Shown: piece by piece, positions 1 to 6,940 of the stretch
Layout of the letters: each line of letters starts with the position of its first letter
Numbering within the stretch: the first letter of the stretch is position 1
Source of the DNA: Campylobacteraceae bacterium
Lineage (GTDB): Bacteria; Campylobacterota; Campylobacteria; Campylobacterales; Sulfurovaceae
Direction: 5' to 3'
DNA: 10,134 bases
Assembly: GCA_026986355.1 (NCBI GenBank)
Contig: JALSOO010000141.1
Span: 1-10,134, forward strand
Translations under genes and position numbers: made by a program
The notes under the pieces: generated by a model
Told to the model about the DNA's origin: nothing
Database searches by the model: none
The model's input: only the letters and a program-made list of their open reading frames with translations

Positions 1-437
1 TGTTTAATATCCATGCCTCGGCAGGTTCTGTAGCGATGAAAACTGTGATGGATAGACTATCTACCTATGAAAAACGTCCATTGGTTTTAGCTGTGACAGC
101 ATTAACCTCTTTTGATAATGATAACTTCTATGCTATCTATGGAGACTCTATTGAAAATAGAGCAAAAGAGTTTGCCAAGATGAGTTATGATAATGGTTTA
201 GATGGTGTTGTCTGTAGTACTTTTGAAAGTCGTTCTATTAAAGAGATAACATCTCAAGATTTTTTAACACTTTGTCCAGCTATACGACCTTTTGGAGAAG
301 ATGCAGGAGACCAACATAGAGTGGCAACCTTAGAGTTAGCAAAAGAGGAGAGAGTCGATTTTCCTGTGATAGGTCGTCCTATATATAGAGATAATAATCC
401 TGTTGAAAAAGTTCAAAAGATTCTTGAACTTATCTAA
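1..437 (+). CDS. pyrF: Orotidine 5'-phosphate decarboxylase, 3' part (5' end outside window)
   Basis: PyrF decarboxylates OMP to UMP, the last step of de novo pyrimidine synthesis, in the cytoplasm. The open frame runs in from the window edge: bases 1-2 complete a codon and translation is continuous from base 3, so the ATG at 36 is internal and not the real start. About 144 residues are visible of a family length near 230, so some 85-90 are missing, including the catalytic DxKxxD motif. Visible family signatures are FNIHASAG near the start (the NVHAS-type strand), VVCS, then CPAIRPFGEDAGDQHR (the TPGIRP...DQxR phosphate-gripper loop) and VIGRPI near the C-terminus (the GRPI phosphate-binding motif). 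The gene ends in TAA at 435-437, overlapping the convergent gene on the other strand by 8 bp. Identity is secure; completeness cannot be judged. Confidence 0.95.
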   Translation, partial: FNIHASAGSVAMKTVMDRLSTYEKRPLVLAVTALTSFDNDNFYAIYGDSIENRAKEFAKMSYDNGLDGVVCSTFESRSIKEITSQDFLTLCPAIRPFGEDAGDQHRVATLELAKEERVDFPVIGRPIYRDNNPVEKVQKILELI

Positions 438-801
438 AACGTATTGCACTTAAAAAAATCATTAAGAGTAAAAAAAGTGCTAAAAACTCATATCCCATAA
501 CCCATGAGAATGCAAAAGAGGTCTCCATCTTGTCAAAAATATGGAAATCTGCTTTTGCAACTATTATAAATATAAAAACAACACCCAATAGATAGGGAAT
601 TGTGATAAATAGTCCTACAAATATACCACTAGCTAACCCTTCTGGTAAATTAATGAAATCAGTCAGATATATTTTTTTATTTAAAAACTTTTGAGCTTTA
701 TCTCTCTTTTGATTAAACTCTCTCTTGCGTCTCTCTTGTTCTTTATCTAGTCTAGCATTTCGTACAGCATTATGATACGGGTCTTGTAGATTATGGGACA
801 T
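430..801 (-). CDS. Small two-helix membrane protein of unknown function (123 aa)
   Basis: I do not recognise this protein. Residues 1-45 are strongly charged and helical-looking (KEQERRKREFNQKRDKAQK), probably cytoplasmic and possibly a short coiled coil. Two hydrophobic segments follow, at about residues 56-83 and 97-119, joined by a short loop carrying KADFHIFDKMETS. The C-terminus is IRFR. The positive charges at both ends predict a hairpin with both termini inside. There is no signal peptide, cysteine pair or catalytic motif. The start is supported by a good Shine-Dalgarno on the minus strand (AGGAG, + positions 809-813) seven bases before ATG, and by a TATAAT further upstream. The gene is divergent from polA and convergent with pyrF, overlapping its last 8 bp. 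It is a believable gene because of the RBS, the promoter and the coherent membrane topology, but no role can be assigned. Confidence 0.75.
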   Translation of the reverse strand: MSHNLQDPYHNAVRNARLDKEQERRKREFNQKRDKAQKFLNKKIYLTDFINLPEGLASGIFVGLFITIPYLLGVVFIFIIVAKADFHIFDKMETSFAFSWVMGYEFLALFLLLMIFLSAIRFR

Positions 802-808
802 AAAAACT

Positions 809-813
809 CTCCT
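809..813 (-). promoter_or_regulatory. Shine-Dalgarno of the 123-aa membrane protein gene
   Basis: On the minus strand the sequence reads AGGAGAGTTTTTATG: AGGAG seven bases before the start codon at 801-799. This is among the best ribosome binding sites in the window and decides the start of this otherwise unrecognised gene. Confidence 0.7.
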
Positions 814-833
814 AATTAATATTTTAATTTAAT

Positions 834-839
834 ATTATA
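834..839 (-). promoter_or_regulatory. Probable -10 element for the 123-aa membrane protein gene
   Basis: A perfect TATAAT on the minus strand lies 32 bases before the start codon, leaving a leader of about 25 bases. No convincing -35 box is seen, as is usual for Campylobacterota sigma-70 promoters. The region is extremely AT-rich, so a chance match is possible. Confidence 0.4.
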
Positions 840-874
840 TTAAGTATTTTATTAAATTAAGTTGTAATCTACAA

Positions 875-885
875 TTAGATAGAAT
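875..885 (+). promoter_or_regulatory. Probable -10 element for polA (TTAGATAGAAT)
   Basis: The hexamer TAGAAT at 880-885 sits in the longer string TTAGATAGAAT and ends 27 bases before the polA start. The same 11-base string (G or A at position 8) precedes rppH and murA at similar distance, which supports a promoter role. The 111-bp gap 802-912 contains nothing else recognisable apart from the oppositely directed TATAAT; no -35 box is evident. Confidence 0.5.
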
Positions 886-902
886 CCCAAATATTAAAAA
901 CT

Positions 903-906
903 AGGG
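903..906 (+). promoter_or_regulatory. Ribosome binding site for the TTG start of polA
   Basis: AGGG six bases before TTG at 913. It supports this non-ATG start: the first in-frame ATG is codon 97, which would delete the start of the conserved 5'-nuclease domain. Confidence 0.55.
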
Positions 907-912
907 TTATTT

Positions 913-3579
913 TTGAAAACATTAACTATTATAGATACTTTTGGCTTCTTTTTCCGTTCATATTTTGCACTTCCACCTCTAAAAAATTCAGAAGGTTTTC
1001 CTACAGGATTATTAACAGGTTTTATAAATTTAGTCGATAGTTTACATCGAGACCACAATACAGATTATATTGTATTTGCATTAGACTCCAAAGGAGATAC
1101 ATTTAGAAATGAAATCTATCCTCAATATAAAGCAAATAGAGGAACAGCACCCGAAGATTTAATAAAACAGTTACCTATTGCTATTGATTGGATACGTGAG
1201 ATGGGTTTTGCCCATTTAGAAAAAGAGGGGTTTGAGGCAGATGATATTATCGCTACATTAGCTAAATATGGAAAGGAACAAGGGTTAAAAGTAAGAATTG
1301 TATCTCATGATAAAGATTTATATCAAATGATAGAAGATGATAAGGTTGTACTATATGACTCTATAAAAAAAGAGGAGATAAGAGAAGAAGATTGTTTTAA
1401 AAAATTTGGAGTCTATCCCAAAGATTTTATCAACTTTCAAGCCATTATAGGAGACAGTTCAGATAATATCCCAGGGGTTAAAGGGATAGGAAAAGTAGGA
1501 GCAAGTAGACTTATCAATAGATACTCTACATTAGAAGCTATTTATGAGAATATAGAGCATTGTGGAACAGCTAATATTCAAAAAAAGCTTTTAGAGAGTA
1601 GAGAGAGTGCGTTTATGTCAAGAGAGCTTGTAACCATGAGGCAAGATGTTTTCAAGGATTTTGATTTAGAGAGTTTTAGATTTGAAGATAAAAACTATCT
1701 AACTCCTTTGATAGATGATTTTAAACGTTATGAGATGAAACAGGCACTTAAAAAAGCTCAAATAGGGACAGAATATTCAGATACAGATAAAGGAGTATTA
1801 AAATTTGAAGCGATTACTCTCGATACCAAAGAGAAACTCTTTAAAATTATTAATAGTATCAATGAAGATACTATAGTAGCCTTTGATACTGAAACTACAG
1901 GTTTGGATACCAAAAAAGATAAAATAGTTGGATTCTCTTTTGCAATAGAGAGTGACAAAGCCTACTATGTACCAATCAATCACTACTATTTGGGTGTGAC
2001 CAATCAAGTATCATTAGAAGATGCTCTAACTGCCATTCGCATTATATTAAAAGCAAAAGTAATTGGTCAAAATCTAAAATTTGACCTCTCTCTACTATAT
2101 TTCCAATACAATATAGAGCAGATAACACCTTTTGCTGATACTATGATTATGGCTTGGTTATTAAATGCAGGTAGCAAAGTAGGTTTGGATAGTTTAGCCA
2201 AGAAGTTTTTTGATTATGAGATGAAATCATTTAAATCTATGGTTAAAAAGGGAGAGACTTTTGCTAGTGTAGATATAGAGTTGGCTACATTTTATGCTAG
2301 TGAAGATGCATGGATAACCTTTATCCTCTATTATGCTTTGGATAATGCGATGGATTTAGCCTCTATTTCTCATCTAAAAGAGGAGGCTTCAACTATAGAG
2401 TACCCCTTTATAAATATATTAATAGCAATGGAGCAGAGAGGGATTCGCGTTGATATTAGCAAACTTAATCTATTAAAAGAGAGTTTAAGTAATCAAGTTC
2501 AACTCTTGACAGAAGAGATTTATAACTTAACAGATAGAGAATTTAATATAAAATCTACAAAACAACTAGGAGAGGTACTCTTTTCTCATTTAGGTTTAAA
2601 AGGTGGCAAAAAGACCAAAACAGGTTATAGTACTAATGAAAAAGTATTAAACTCTCTTATTGATGAGCATGAGGTTATCCCTAAAATTTTAGAGTATAGA
2701 ACAGTTCAAAAGATTCTATCTACCTATGCAGAACCTCTTATAAAATTAGCCAAAAAAGATACTAATAGCCGTATCTATACCTCATTTATACAGACAGGTA
2801 CATCTACAGGACGATTAAGCTCCAAAGAACCAAATCTGCAAAATATCCCCGTTCGTTCTCCATTGGGTAGAACTGTTCGTGATGCTTTTGTAGCTAAAAA
2901 AGGTTATAAGTTGATAAGTATAGATTACTCTCAAATAGAGCTTAGACTTTTGGCTCACTTCTCAAAAGACAAGGCACTTTTGGACGCATTTAATAATGGT
3001 GTAGATATTCATACAGCCACAGCAATTAAACTCTTTGGAGCAGAAGAAGCCCAAGCTAAAAGAAGCCATGCAAAATCGGTTAATTTTGGTATTCTTTATG
3101 GAATGGGTGCAAAAAAACTCTCTGATGAGTTAAGAATTAGCTCCAAAGAGGCAAAAGATATTATAGTAGCCTACTTTGAAAACTTCCCAACAGTCAAAGG
3201 CTTTTTAGAGAGTATACAAGAGAGTGTCAAGAGAATAGGTTATGTAGAGACCATATTAAGACGAAGACGCTTTTTTGATTATAAAAATGCCAACAATATG
3301 CAAAAATCATCATTTATGCGAGAGTCAATCAATGCTGTTTTTCAGGGTTCTGCTTCTGATTTGATTAAGCTATCCATGTTGGAGATAGAGAACTATTTAA
3401 GTAATATAGATGGAGATATGCTACTTCAGATACATGATGAACTTATCTTTGAAATCAAAGAGGAGATAGTAGATGAGGTATCTATTAAATTAAAAGGTAT
3501 AATGGAGAATATTATGAAACTAGATGTTCCCTTGGTTTGTTCAGTAAGTATTGGGGATAGTTGGGGAGAGCTTAAGTAG
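913..3579 (+). CDS. polA: DNA polymerase I, with 5'-nuclease, proofreading and polymerase domains
   Basis: PolA fills gaps and removes RNA primers during lagging-strand synthesis and repair. At 888 aa it has the full three-domain layout. The 5'-3' nuclease (about 1-285) keeps the metal-binding acids in FEADD (108-111), SHDKD (133, 135) and GDSSDNIPG (181, 184). The 3'-5' exonuclease (about 295-485) keeps Exo I DTET (D325, E327), Exo II NLKFD (D391) and Exo III YASED (Y461, D465), so proofreading should be active. The polymerase domain (about 490-888) has motif A DYSQIELR (D671), motif B with R717, K721, F725 and Y729 in the O-helix spacing, and motif C QIHDE (H841, D842). Translation starts at TTG (913), preceded by AGGG; no upstream alternative is needed because IIDTFGFFFRSY is the expected N-terminus. 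It is divergent from the small membrane protein gene and convergent with hemW at a 1-bp gap, so it is probably transcribed alone. Confidence 0.97.
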   Translation: MKTLTIIDTFGFFFRSYFALPPLKNSEGFPTGLLTGFINLVDSLHRDHNTDYIVFALDSKGDTFRNEIYPQYKANRGTAPEDLIKQLPIAIDWIREMGFAHLEKEGFEADDIIATLAKYGKEQGLKVRIVSHDKDLYQMIEDDKVVLYDSIKKEEIREEDCFKKFGVYPKDFINFQAIIGDSSDNIPGVKGIGKVGASRLINRYSTLEAIYENIEHCGTANIQKKLLESRESAFMSRELVTMRQDVFKDFDLESFRFEDKNYLTPLIDDFKRYEMKQALKKAQIGTEYSDTDKGVLKFEAITLDTKEKLFKIINSINEDTIVAFDTETTGLDTKKDKIVGFSFAIESDKAYYVPINHYYLGVTNQVSLEDALTAIRIILKAKVIGQNLKFDLSLLYFQYNIEQITPFADTMIMAWLLNAGSKVGLDSLAKKFFDYEMKSFKSMVKKGETFASVDIELATFYASEDAWITFILYYALDNAMDLASISHLKEEASTIEYPFINILIAMEQRGIRVDISKLNLLKESLSNQVQLLTEEIYNLTDREFNIKSTKQLGEVLFSHLGLKGGKKTKTGYSTNEKVLNSLIDEHEVIPKILEYRTVQKILSTYAEPLIKLAKKDTNSRIYTSFIQTGTSTGRLSSKEPNLQNIPVRSPLGRTVRDAFVAKKGYKLISIDYSQIELRLLAHFSKDKALLDAFNNGVDIHTATAIKLFGAEEAQAKRSHAKSVNFGILYGMGAKKLSDELRISSKEAKDIIVAYFENFPTVKGFLESIQESVKRIGYVETILRRRRFFDYKNANNMQKSSFMRESINAVFQGSASDLIKLSMLEIENYLSNIDGDMLLQIHDELIFEIKEEIVDEVSIKLKGIMENIMKLDVPLVCSVSIGDSWGELK

Positions 3580-3580
3580 C

Positions 3581-4636
3581 TTAACCCAAAATATAAAGTA
3601 CCAACTCATCACTTATAAAATAGTTGTTATTTTTATAAGTGCTATTTATTTTAACTATTTTATCTTTTTCTACCAAAAAATCGGCTCTTTTTTTCATCTC
3701 TTCATCTAAAATATCCTCATCAACACCAATATTAGAACGCAACCCCAAAAAGAGCTTTTCGGTCAAAAGTTCCTCTTGGGTTATATGCTCTTCATAGATA
3801 TCTAAGGGATTTTCTATATAACTATCTATATCTGTAGTGGGATAATAGCGAGTATCTTTTTTAAATCCAACTGCACCAGCACCTATGCCGATATAATCTT
3901 TTAATCTCCAATATCCTCTATTATGTTCACTTTGGTATATTCCAAAATTGGATATTTCATAATGTTCAAAACCATGCTTTTTAATCTCATCGGCTACAAA
4001 AAAAGCCAACTCATCATTCTCTTGACGTACTGTTGGTGTTTGAGCAAATTTTGTTCCTCCTTCTATAGTCAATTCATAAGCTGAAATATGATTTATAGGA
4101 AGTTTAAATGCCTTTTCTATATCAGATGTAAGAAGCTCTATCGTGTCTCCTTGGTAATTATAGATGAGGTCTAAAGAGAGATTATTAAATCCAATCTCTT
4201 TGGCTGTTGTTATGGCTTTGATTGCATCATGAGGAGAGTGACTTCGATTGAGTTCTTTTAGCTTCTTTTTATCAAAACTCTGTACTCCAAATGATACTCT
4301 ATTGACACCTAAATCATACATACCCTTTAGCCACTTTTTGGTAGCAGAGTTGGGGTTTGCTTCAGTTGTTATCTCTGCATTTGCTTGTATAAGAGGTTTT
4401 AATATCTCAAAAATAGGTTGATAGAGTGAGGTGTTAATAGTTGATGGTGTTCCTCCACCTATAAAAATAGTCTCTATACTTTGATTGGTAACTTCAAAAC
4501 GTTTTAACTCATATTTTAGTTGTTTTTCTAAAGCTAACATATACTCTTTTCGTGTATCAAATTTATCAACATAAGAGTTAAAAGAGCAGTAGTGACATTT
4601 AGAGTCACAGTAAGGGATATGTATATATAGAAGCAT
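3581..4636 (-). CDS. hemW: Radical SAM heme chaperone HemW (coproporphyrinogen oxidase-like)
   Basis: This is a radical SAM protein of the HemN/HemW group, 351 aa (E. coli HemW is about 378). The Fe4S4-binding cysteines are C10, C14 and C17 in IPYCDSKCHYCSF. The residue two after the last cysteine is F19, whereas true coproporphyrinogen dehydrogenase HemN has a fourth cysteine there (CxxxCxxCxC), and the long HemN N-terminal extension is absent. That favours HemW, which binds heme and is thought to hand it to hemoproteins. Other family marks are GGGTPS (60-65), the EANP strand, GVQSF, YEISNFG, HNRGYW, YIGIGAGA and LGLRSNIGVD near the C-terminus. The start codon has only a weak GGTG upstream, but MLLYIHIPYC is the expected beginning. 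The gene is divergent from rppH and convergent with polA. Many databases call this protein HemN; I consider that name less likely. Confidence 0.9.
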   Translation of the reverse strand: MLLYIHIPYCDSKCHYCSFNSYVDKFDTRKEYMLALEKQLKYELKRFEVTNQSIETIFIGGGTPSTINTSLYQPIFEILKPLIQANAEITTEANPNSATKKWLKGMYDLGVNRVSFGVQSFDKKKLKELNRSHSPHDAIKAITTAKEIGFNNLSLDLIYNYQGDTIELLTSDIEKAFKLPINHISAYELTIEGGTKFAQTPTVRQENDELAFFVADEIKKHGFEHYEISNFGIYQSEHNRGYWRLKDYIGIGAGAVGFKKDTRYYPTTDIDSYIENPLDIYEEHITQEELLTEKLFLGLRSNIGVDEDILDEEMKKRADFLVEKDKIVKINSTYKNNNYFISDELVLYILG

Positions 4637-4661
4637 TAGTACACCATTTATTAATTAAGTT

Positions 4662-4672
4662 TTAGATAAAAT
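4662..4672 (+). promoter_or_regulatory. Probable -10 element of the rppH-lysC-hobA-holB-folP operon (TTAGATAAAAT)
   Basis: TAAAAT (4667-4672) within TTAGATAAAAT ends 35 bases before the rppH ATG. It shares 10 of 11 bases with the elements before polA and murA. The 71-bp region 4637-4707 must also serve hemW on the other strand. A minus-strand TAAAAT (4671-4676) overlaps this element, so the two promoters may be back to back. Confidence 0.5.
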
Positions 4673-4707
4673 TTTAGCGAAATAATGATGAAAGATGAGT
4701 AGTAAAA

Positions 4708-5202
4708 ATGGCAACAAAAAAGCGTTATCGCCCAAATGTTGCAGCTGTTATACTCTCTTCAGATTATCCACAGAGATGTGAATTTTTTTTAGGTAAACGT
4801 TCGGATATTAAGAACACGTGGCAATTTCCACAAGGTGGAATTGAAAAGGGAGAGACTCCAAAAGAAGCGTTACTTCGTGAATTACAAGAGGAGATAGGGT
4901 GTTGTGATGTGGATATTATAGCAGAATATCCCTACTGGATAACCTATAACTTTCCTGTTAAAAGTATAGCACGTAAAATGTATCCATTTGATGGTCAAAC
5001 ACAGAGATATTTTTTGGTTCAGTTGCATAACTGTGCCAAAATTAACTTGGATGATTACCACGAACCTGAGTTTGAAGACTACATGTATGTAGAGTATAAA
5101 CAGTTGCTAAAAAAAGCAACCTATTTTAAACGACATGTCTATAGACGTGTGATAGAACATTTTATAAGGGAAGGACATATAGTTAATGTTAATCGTACAT
5201 AA
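4708..5202 (+). CDS. rppH: RNA pyrophosphohydrolase (Nudix family, NudH/InvA)
   Basis: RppH removes pyrophosphate from the 5' triphosphate end of RNA, opening transcripts to 5'-end-dependent decay; family members also cleave diadenosine polyphosphates. The 164-aa protein begins with RYRPNVAAVI, typical of RppH. A complete Nudix box spans residues 43-65: G43, E49, then REL at 57-59, E61, E62 and G64, which bind the divalent metal. WQFPQGGIE just before the box and the later FDGQTQRYFLV segment, corresponding to the E. coli RppH GQKQ(R/K)WFLL region, separate it from generic MutT-type Nudix enzymes. It is the first gene of the operon. Its 3' end overlaps lysC by 17 bp, with the lysC ribosome binding site inside its coding region. 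The start ATG has only a weak purine stretch (GATGAG) upstream. It corresponds to HP1228 (invA/nudH) of H. pylori by content and position. Confidence 0.93.
   Translation: MATKKRYRPNVAAVILSSDYPQRCEFFLGKRSDIKNTWQFPQGGIEKGETPKEALLRELQEEIGCCDVDIIAEYPYWITYNFPVKSIARKMYPFDGQTQRYFLVQLHNCAKINLDDYHEPEFEDYMYVEYKQLLKKATYFKRHVYRRVIEHFIREGHIVNVNRT
5171..5175 (+). promoter_or_regulatory. Ribosome binding site of lysC inside rppH
   Basis: AAGGA ten bases before the lysC ATG at 5186. It lies within the last codons of rppH, so ribosomes finishing rppH pass over the lysC start region, consistent with coupled translation. Confidence 0.5.
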
Positions 5203-6394
5203 ATATGGTGGAACAAGTGTAGGAAGCCTAGAGAGAATAGAGAATGTCGCAAGACGTGTGGCAAAAGCCAAACAAGAGGGAAATGATATAGTTGTTGTTG
5301 TCTCTGCAATGAGTGGAGAGACCAATAAGCTTATAGAGTATGCAAATCACTTCTCCTCAACCCCTGCAAAGCGTGAGATGGATATGCTTTTGAGTTCAGG
5401 TGAACGTGTTACTGCTTCACTTTTATCAATTGCTCTACAAGATAGAGGTATCAACTCTATTGCTATGACAGGTCGTCAAGCAGGAATTGTCACAGACAAC
5501 AATCATACATATGCACGAATCGACTATATCGACCCAACAGCAATGCAACAAGAGCTTAAAGAGGGTAATGTTATTATCTTAGCAGGGTTCCAAGGAGTTA
5601 ATGAATCAGGTTCTGTAACCACACTAGGTCGTGGTGGTTCAGACCTATCAGCTGTAGCTGTAGCAGGTGCATTAGATGCAGATGCTTGTGAGATTTATAG
5701 TGATGTTGATGGTATCTATACGACCGACCCAAGAATAGAGCCAAAAGCTAAAAAGATGGATTTTGTCTCATATGATGAGATGTTGGAACTAGCTTCATTA
5801 GGAGCAAAAGTTCTACAAAATCGTTCGGTAGAGTTGGCAAAAAAATTAAATGTTAAAATGGTAGCAAAGAGTTCTTTTTCAGATGCAGAAGGAACAGTAA
5901 TAGGAGAGGAGACAGAAGATATGGAAGCAGTTTTAGTAAGTGGTATCGCATTGGATAGAAATCAAGCACGAGTAACAATTAGAGAGGTTTCAGATAAACC
6001 TGGTATCGCTGCAGAGATTTTCTCTAAATTGGCAGAGAACAATGTAAATGTAGATGTAATTATACAAAATGCCTCTACTACAGATGGTACAACTAATCTA
6101 GGCTTTACTGTTCCTGTATCAGAACTCAATCAAGCAAAATCTGTGATTGAAGCATTTGACCATGATATTGGTGAAATGGATTTAGATGACTCTATCTGTA
6201 AAGTATCGGTTGTTGGTGTTGGTATGAAATCTCATGCAGGTGTTGCTGCTACAGCATTTTGTGCATTAGCTCAAGAGAATATTAATATTGAGATGATTTC
6301 AACTTCAGAGATTAAAGTATCTATGATTATTGCTGAAAAATATGCAGAGTTAGCCGTTCGTACACTCCATTCGAGTTATGATTTAGATAAATAA
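5186..6394 (+). CDS. lysC: Aspartate kinase with two C-terminal ACT domains
   Basis: LysC phosphorylates aspartate, the first step toward lysine, diaminopimelate, threonine and methionine. The 402-aa protein has a catalytic amino acid kinase domain at about 1-245, with KYGGTSVGS (6-14) for nucleotide and aspartate binding, LLSSGERV (68-75), TTLGRGGSD (145-153) and YSDVDGIYTTDPR (171-183). Two ACT regulatory domains follow, at about 265-335 (IREVSDKPG, VDVIIQNAS) and 338-402 (VVGVGMKSHAGV, ISTSEIKVSMII), which bind end-product amino acids for feedback inhibition. The size and layout match the monofunctional, two-ACT type seen in Bacillus subtilis and Corynebacterium glutamicum, where an internal start also makes a separate regulatory beta subunit; a matching site is present here at 5921. 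The start overlaps rppH by 17 bp, and the stop shares one base with the hobA ATG. It corresponds to HP1229. Confidence 0.96.
   Translation: MLIVHKYGGTSVGSLERIENVARRVAKAKQEGNDIVVVVSAMSGETNKLIEYANHFSSTPAKREMDMLLSSGERVTASLLSIALQDRGINSIAMTGRQAGIVTDNNHTYARIDYIDPTAMQQELKEGNVIILAGFQGVNESGSVTTLGRGGSDLSAVAVAGALDADACEIYSDVDGIYTTDPRIEPKAKKMDFVSYDEMLELASLGAKVLQNRSVELAKKLNVKMVAKSSFSDAEGTVIGEETEDMEAVLVSGIALDRNQARVTIREVSDKPGIAAEIFSKLAENNVNVDVIIQNASTTDGTTNLGFTVPVSELNQAKSVIEAFDHDIGEMDLDDSICKVSVVGVGMKSHAGVAATAFCALAQENINIEMISTSEIKVSMIIAEKYAELAVRTLHSSYDLDK
5902..5923 (+). promoter_or_regulatory. Possible internal ribosome binding site and start (codon 246) for an aspartate kinase beta subunit
   Basis: The string AGGAGAGGAG (5902-5911) is followed nine bases later by ATG (5921-5923) in the lysC frame, at codon 246, exactly at the linker between the kinase and ACT domains. 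Initiation here would give a 157-residue protein consisting only of the two ACT domains. In B. subtilis aspartokinase II the beta subunit arises from an internal start at about the same codon. The signal is stronger than the lysC RBS itself, but the codons for GEE around it would give purines anyway. Confidence 0.5.
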
Positions 6395-6939
6395 TGACCT
6401 CATTATTGGATTGGACTTTAGATACTATTCGTAAAGAGGACTCATCATTTTCATGGATGGAAGAGTGCCGTTATGATTGGGTTCCTATTATTGAGAACGC
6501 TGTATCTAAGATATTGGAGGGGCAGACAGTTTTAATCTTGACAGATGATAGTAGAGGTTGGTTTGCAAAATATGTAGCGAGTAAAATGAATAATCTATCA
6601 AATGATAGACCATTTATCCCTCTCTACACCCTCAAATCTATGTTTCCAAATTTAGATAAGATGAAAAATACCCAAGAGTTAGACCTATTAGAAGATATGT
6701 TAAGTATCTCTTATCCCAAAGGTTATTTTATCTGGTATATTGGTTCGGCTGAAAGTTTCTATACTAAATTTACATTTAGAAATGATGAGAACCTATTATG
6801 GATTATTGATGGAGATGTACCTAATAGCTTCTATATCCGTAATGGAGGGTTATCATTAGATATTCGACTTATTCAACTCTTTAAACTCTTCAATAAAACT
6901 ATTGATGCCTCTCTGTTTGGCGAAATTGAGTTAATCTAA
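6394..6939 (+). CDS. hobA: HobA, DnaA-binding regulator of replication initiation
   Basis: HobA is the Campylobacterota factor that binds domains I-II of DnaA as a tetramer and promotes orderly assembly of the initiation complex at oriC. It is a structural counterpart of E. coli DiaA, with a SIS-like fold. The 181-aa length fits the H. pylori protein (HP1230, about 180 aa). Features seen are a short N-terminal helix ending in WMEECRYDWVP (21-31), a Rossmann-like core with VLILTDDSRGWFAKYV (46-61), LLWIIDGDVPNSFY (134-147) and a final helical RLIQLFKLFNK stretch. I assign it by this pattern together with its fixed place between lysC and holB. The ATG overlaps the last base of the lysC stop (TAATG), without a separate good Shine-Dalgarno, so translation is probably coupled to lysC. 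It is separated from holB by one base. Confidence 0.88.
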   Translation: MTSLLDWTLDTIRKEDSSFSWMEECRYDWVPIIENAVSKILEGQTVLILTDDSRGWFAKYVASKMNNLSNDRPFIPLYTLKSMFPNLDKMKNTQELDLLEDMLSISYPKGYFIWYIGSAESFYTKFTFRNDENLLWIIDGDVPNSFYIRNGGLSLDIRLIQLFKLFNKTIDASLFGEIELI

Positions 6940-6940
6940 T

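Noticed and set aside
446..480. Inverted repeat GCACTT/AAGTGC near the pyrF 3' end as a terminator
   Set aside because: Six base pairs with a loop of over 20 AT-rich bases and no T-run after it; it lies in the coding region of the minus-strand gene.
1758..2007. Minus-strand open frames inside polA
   Set aside because: They lie opposite well-conserved exonuclease-domain coding sequence, overlap each other in different frames and show no recognisable protein features: shadows of polA.
3551..3570. Two GGGG runs at the polA 3' end as a possible G-quadruplex
   Set aside because: Only two G-runs are present; four are needed for an intramolecular quadruplex.
6383..6393. TTAGATAAAT-like string just before hobA resembling the shared -10 motif
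   Set aside because: It codes the last residues of LysC and touches the hobA ATG, leaving no room for a transcript start and leader. A similar match inside hobA (6652-6662) also encodes Leu-Asp-Lys, showing that the motif arises by chance in coding DNA.
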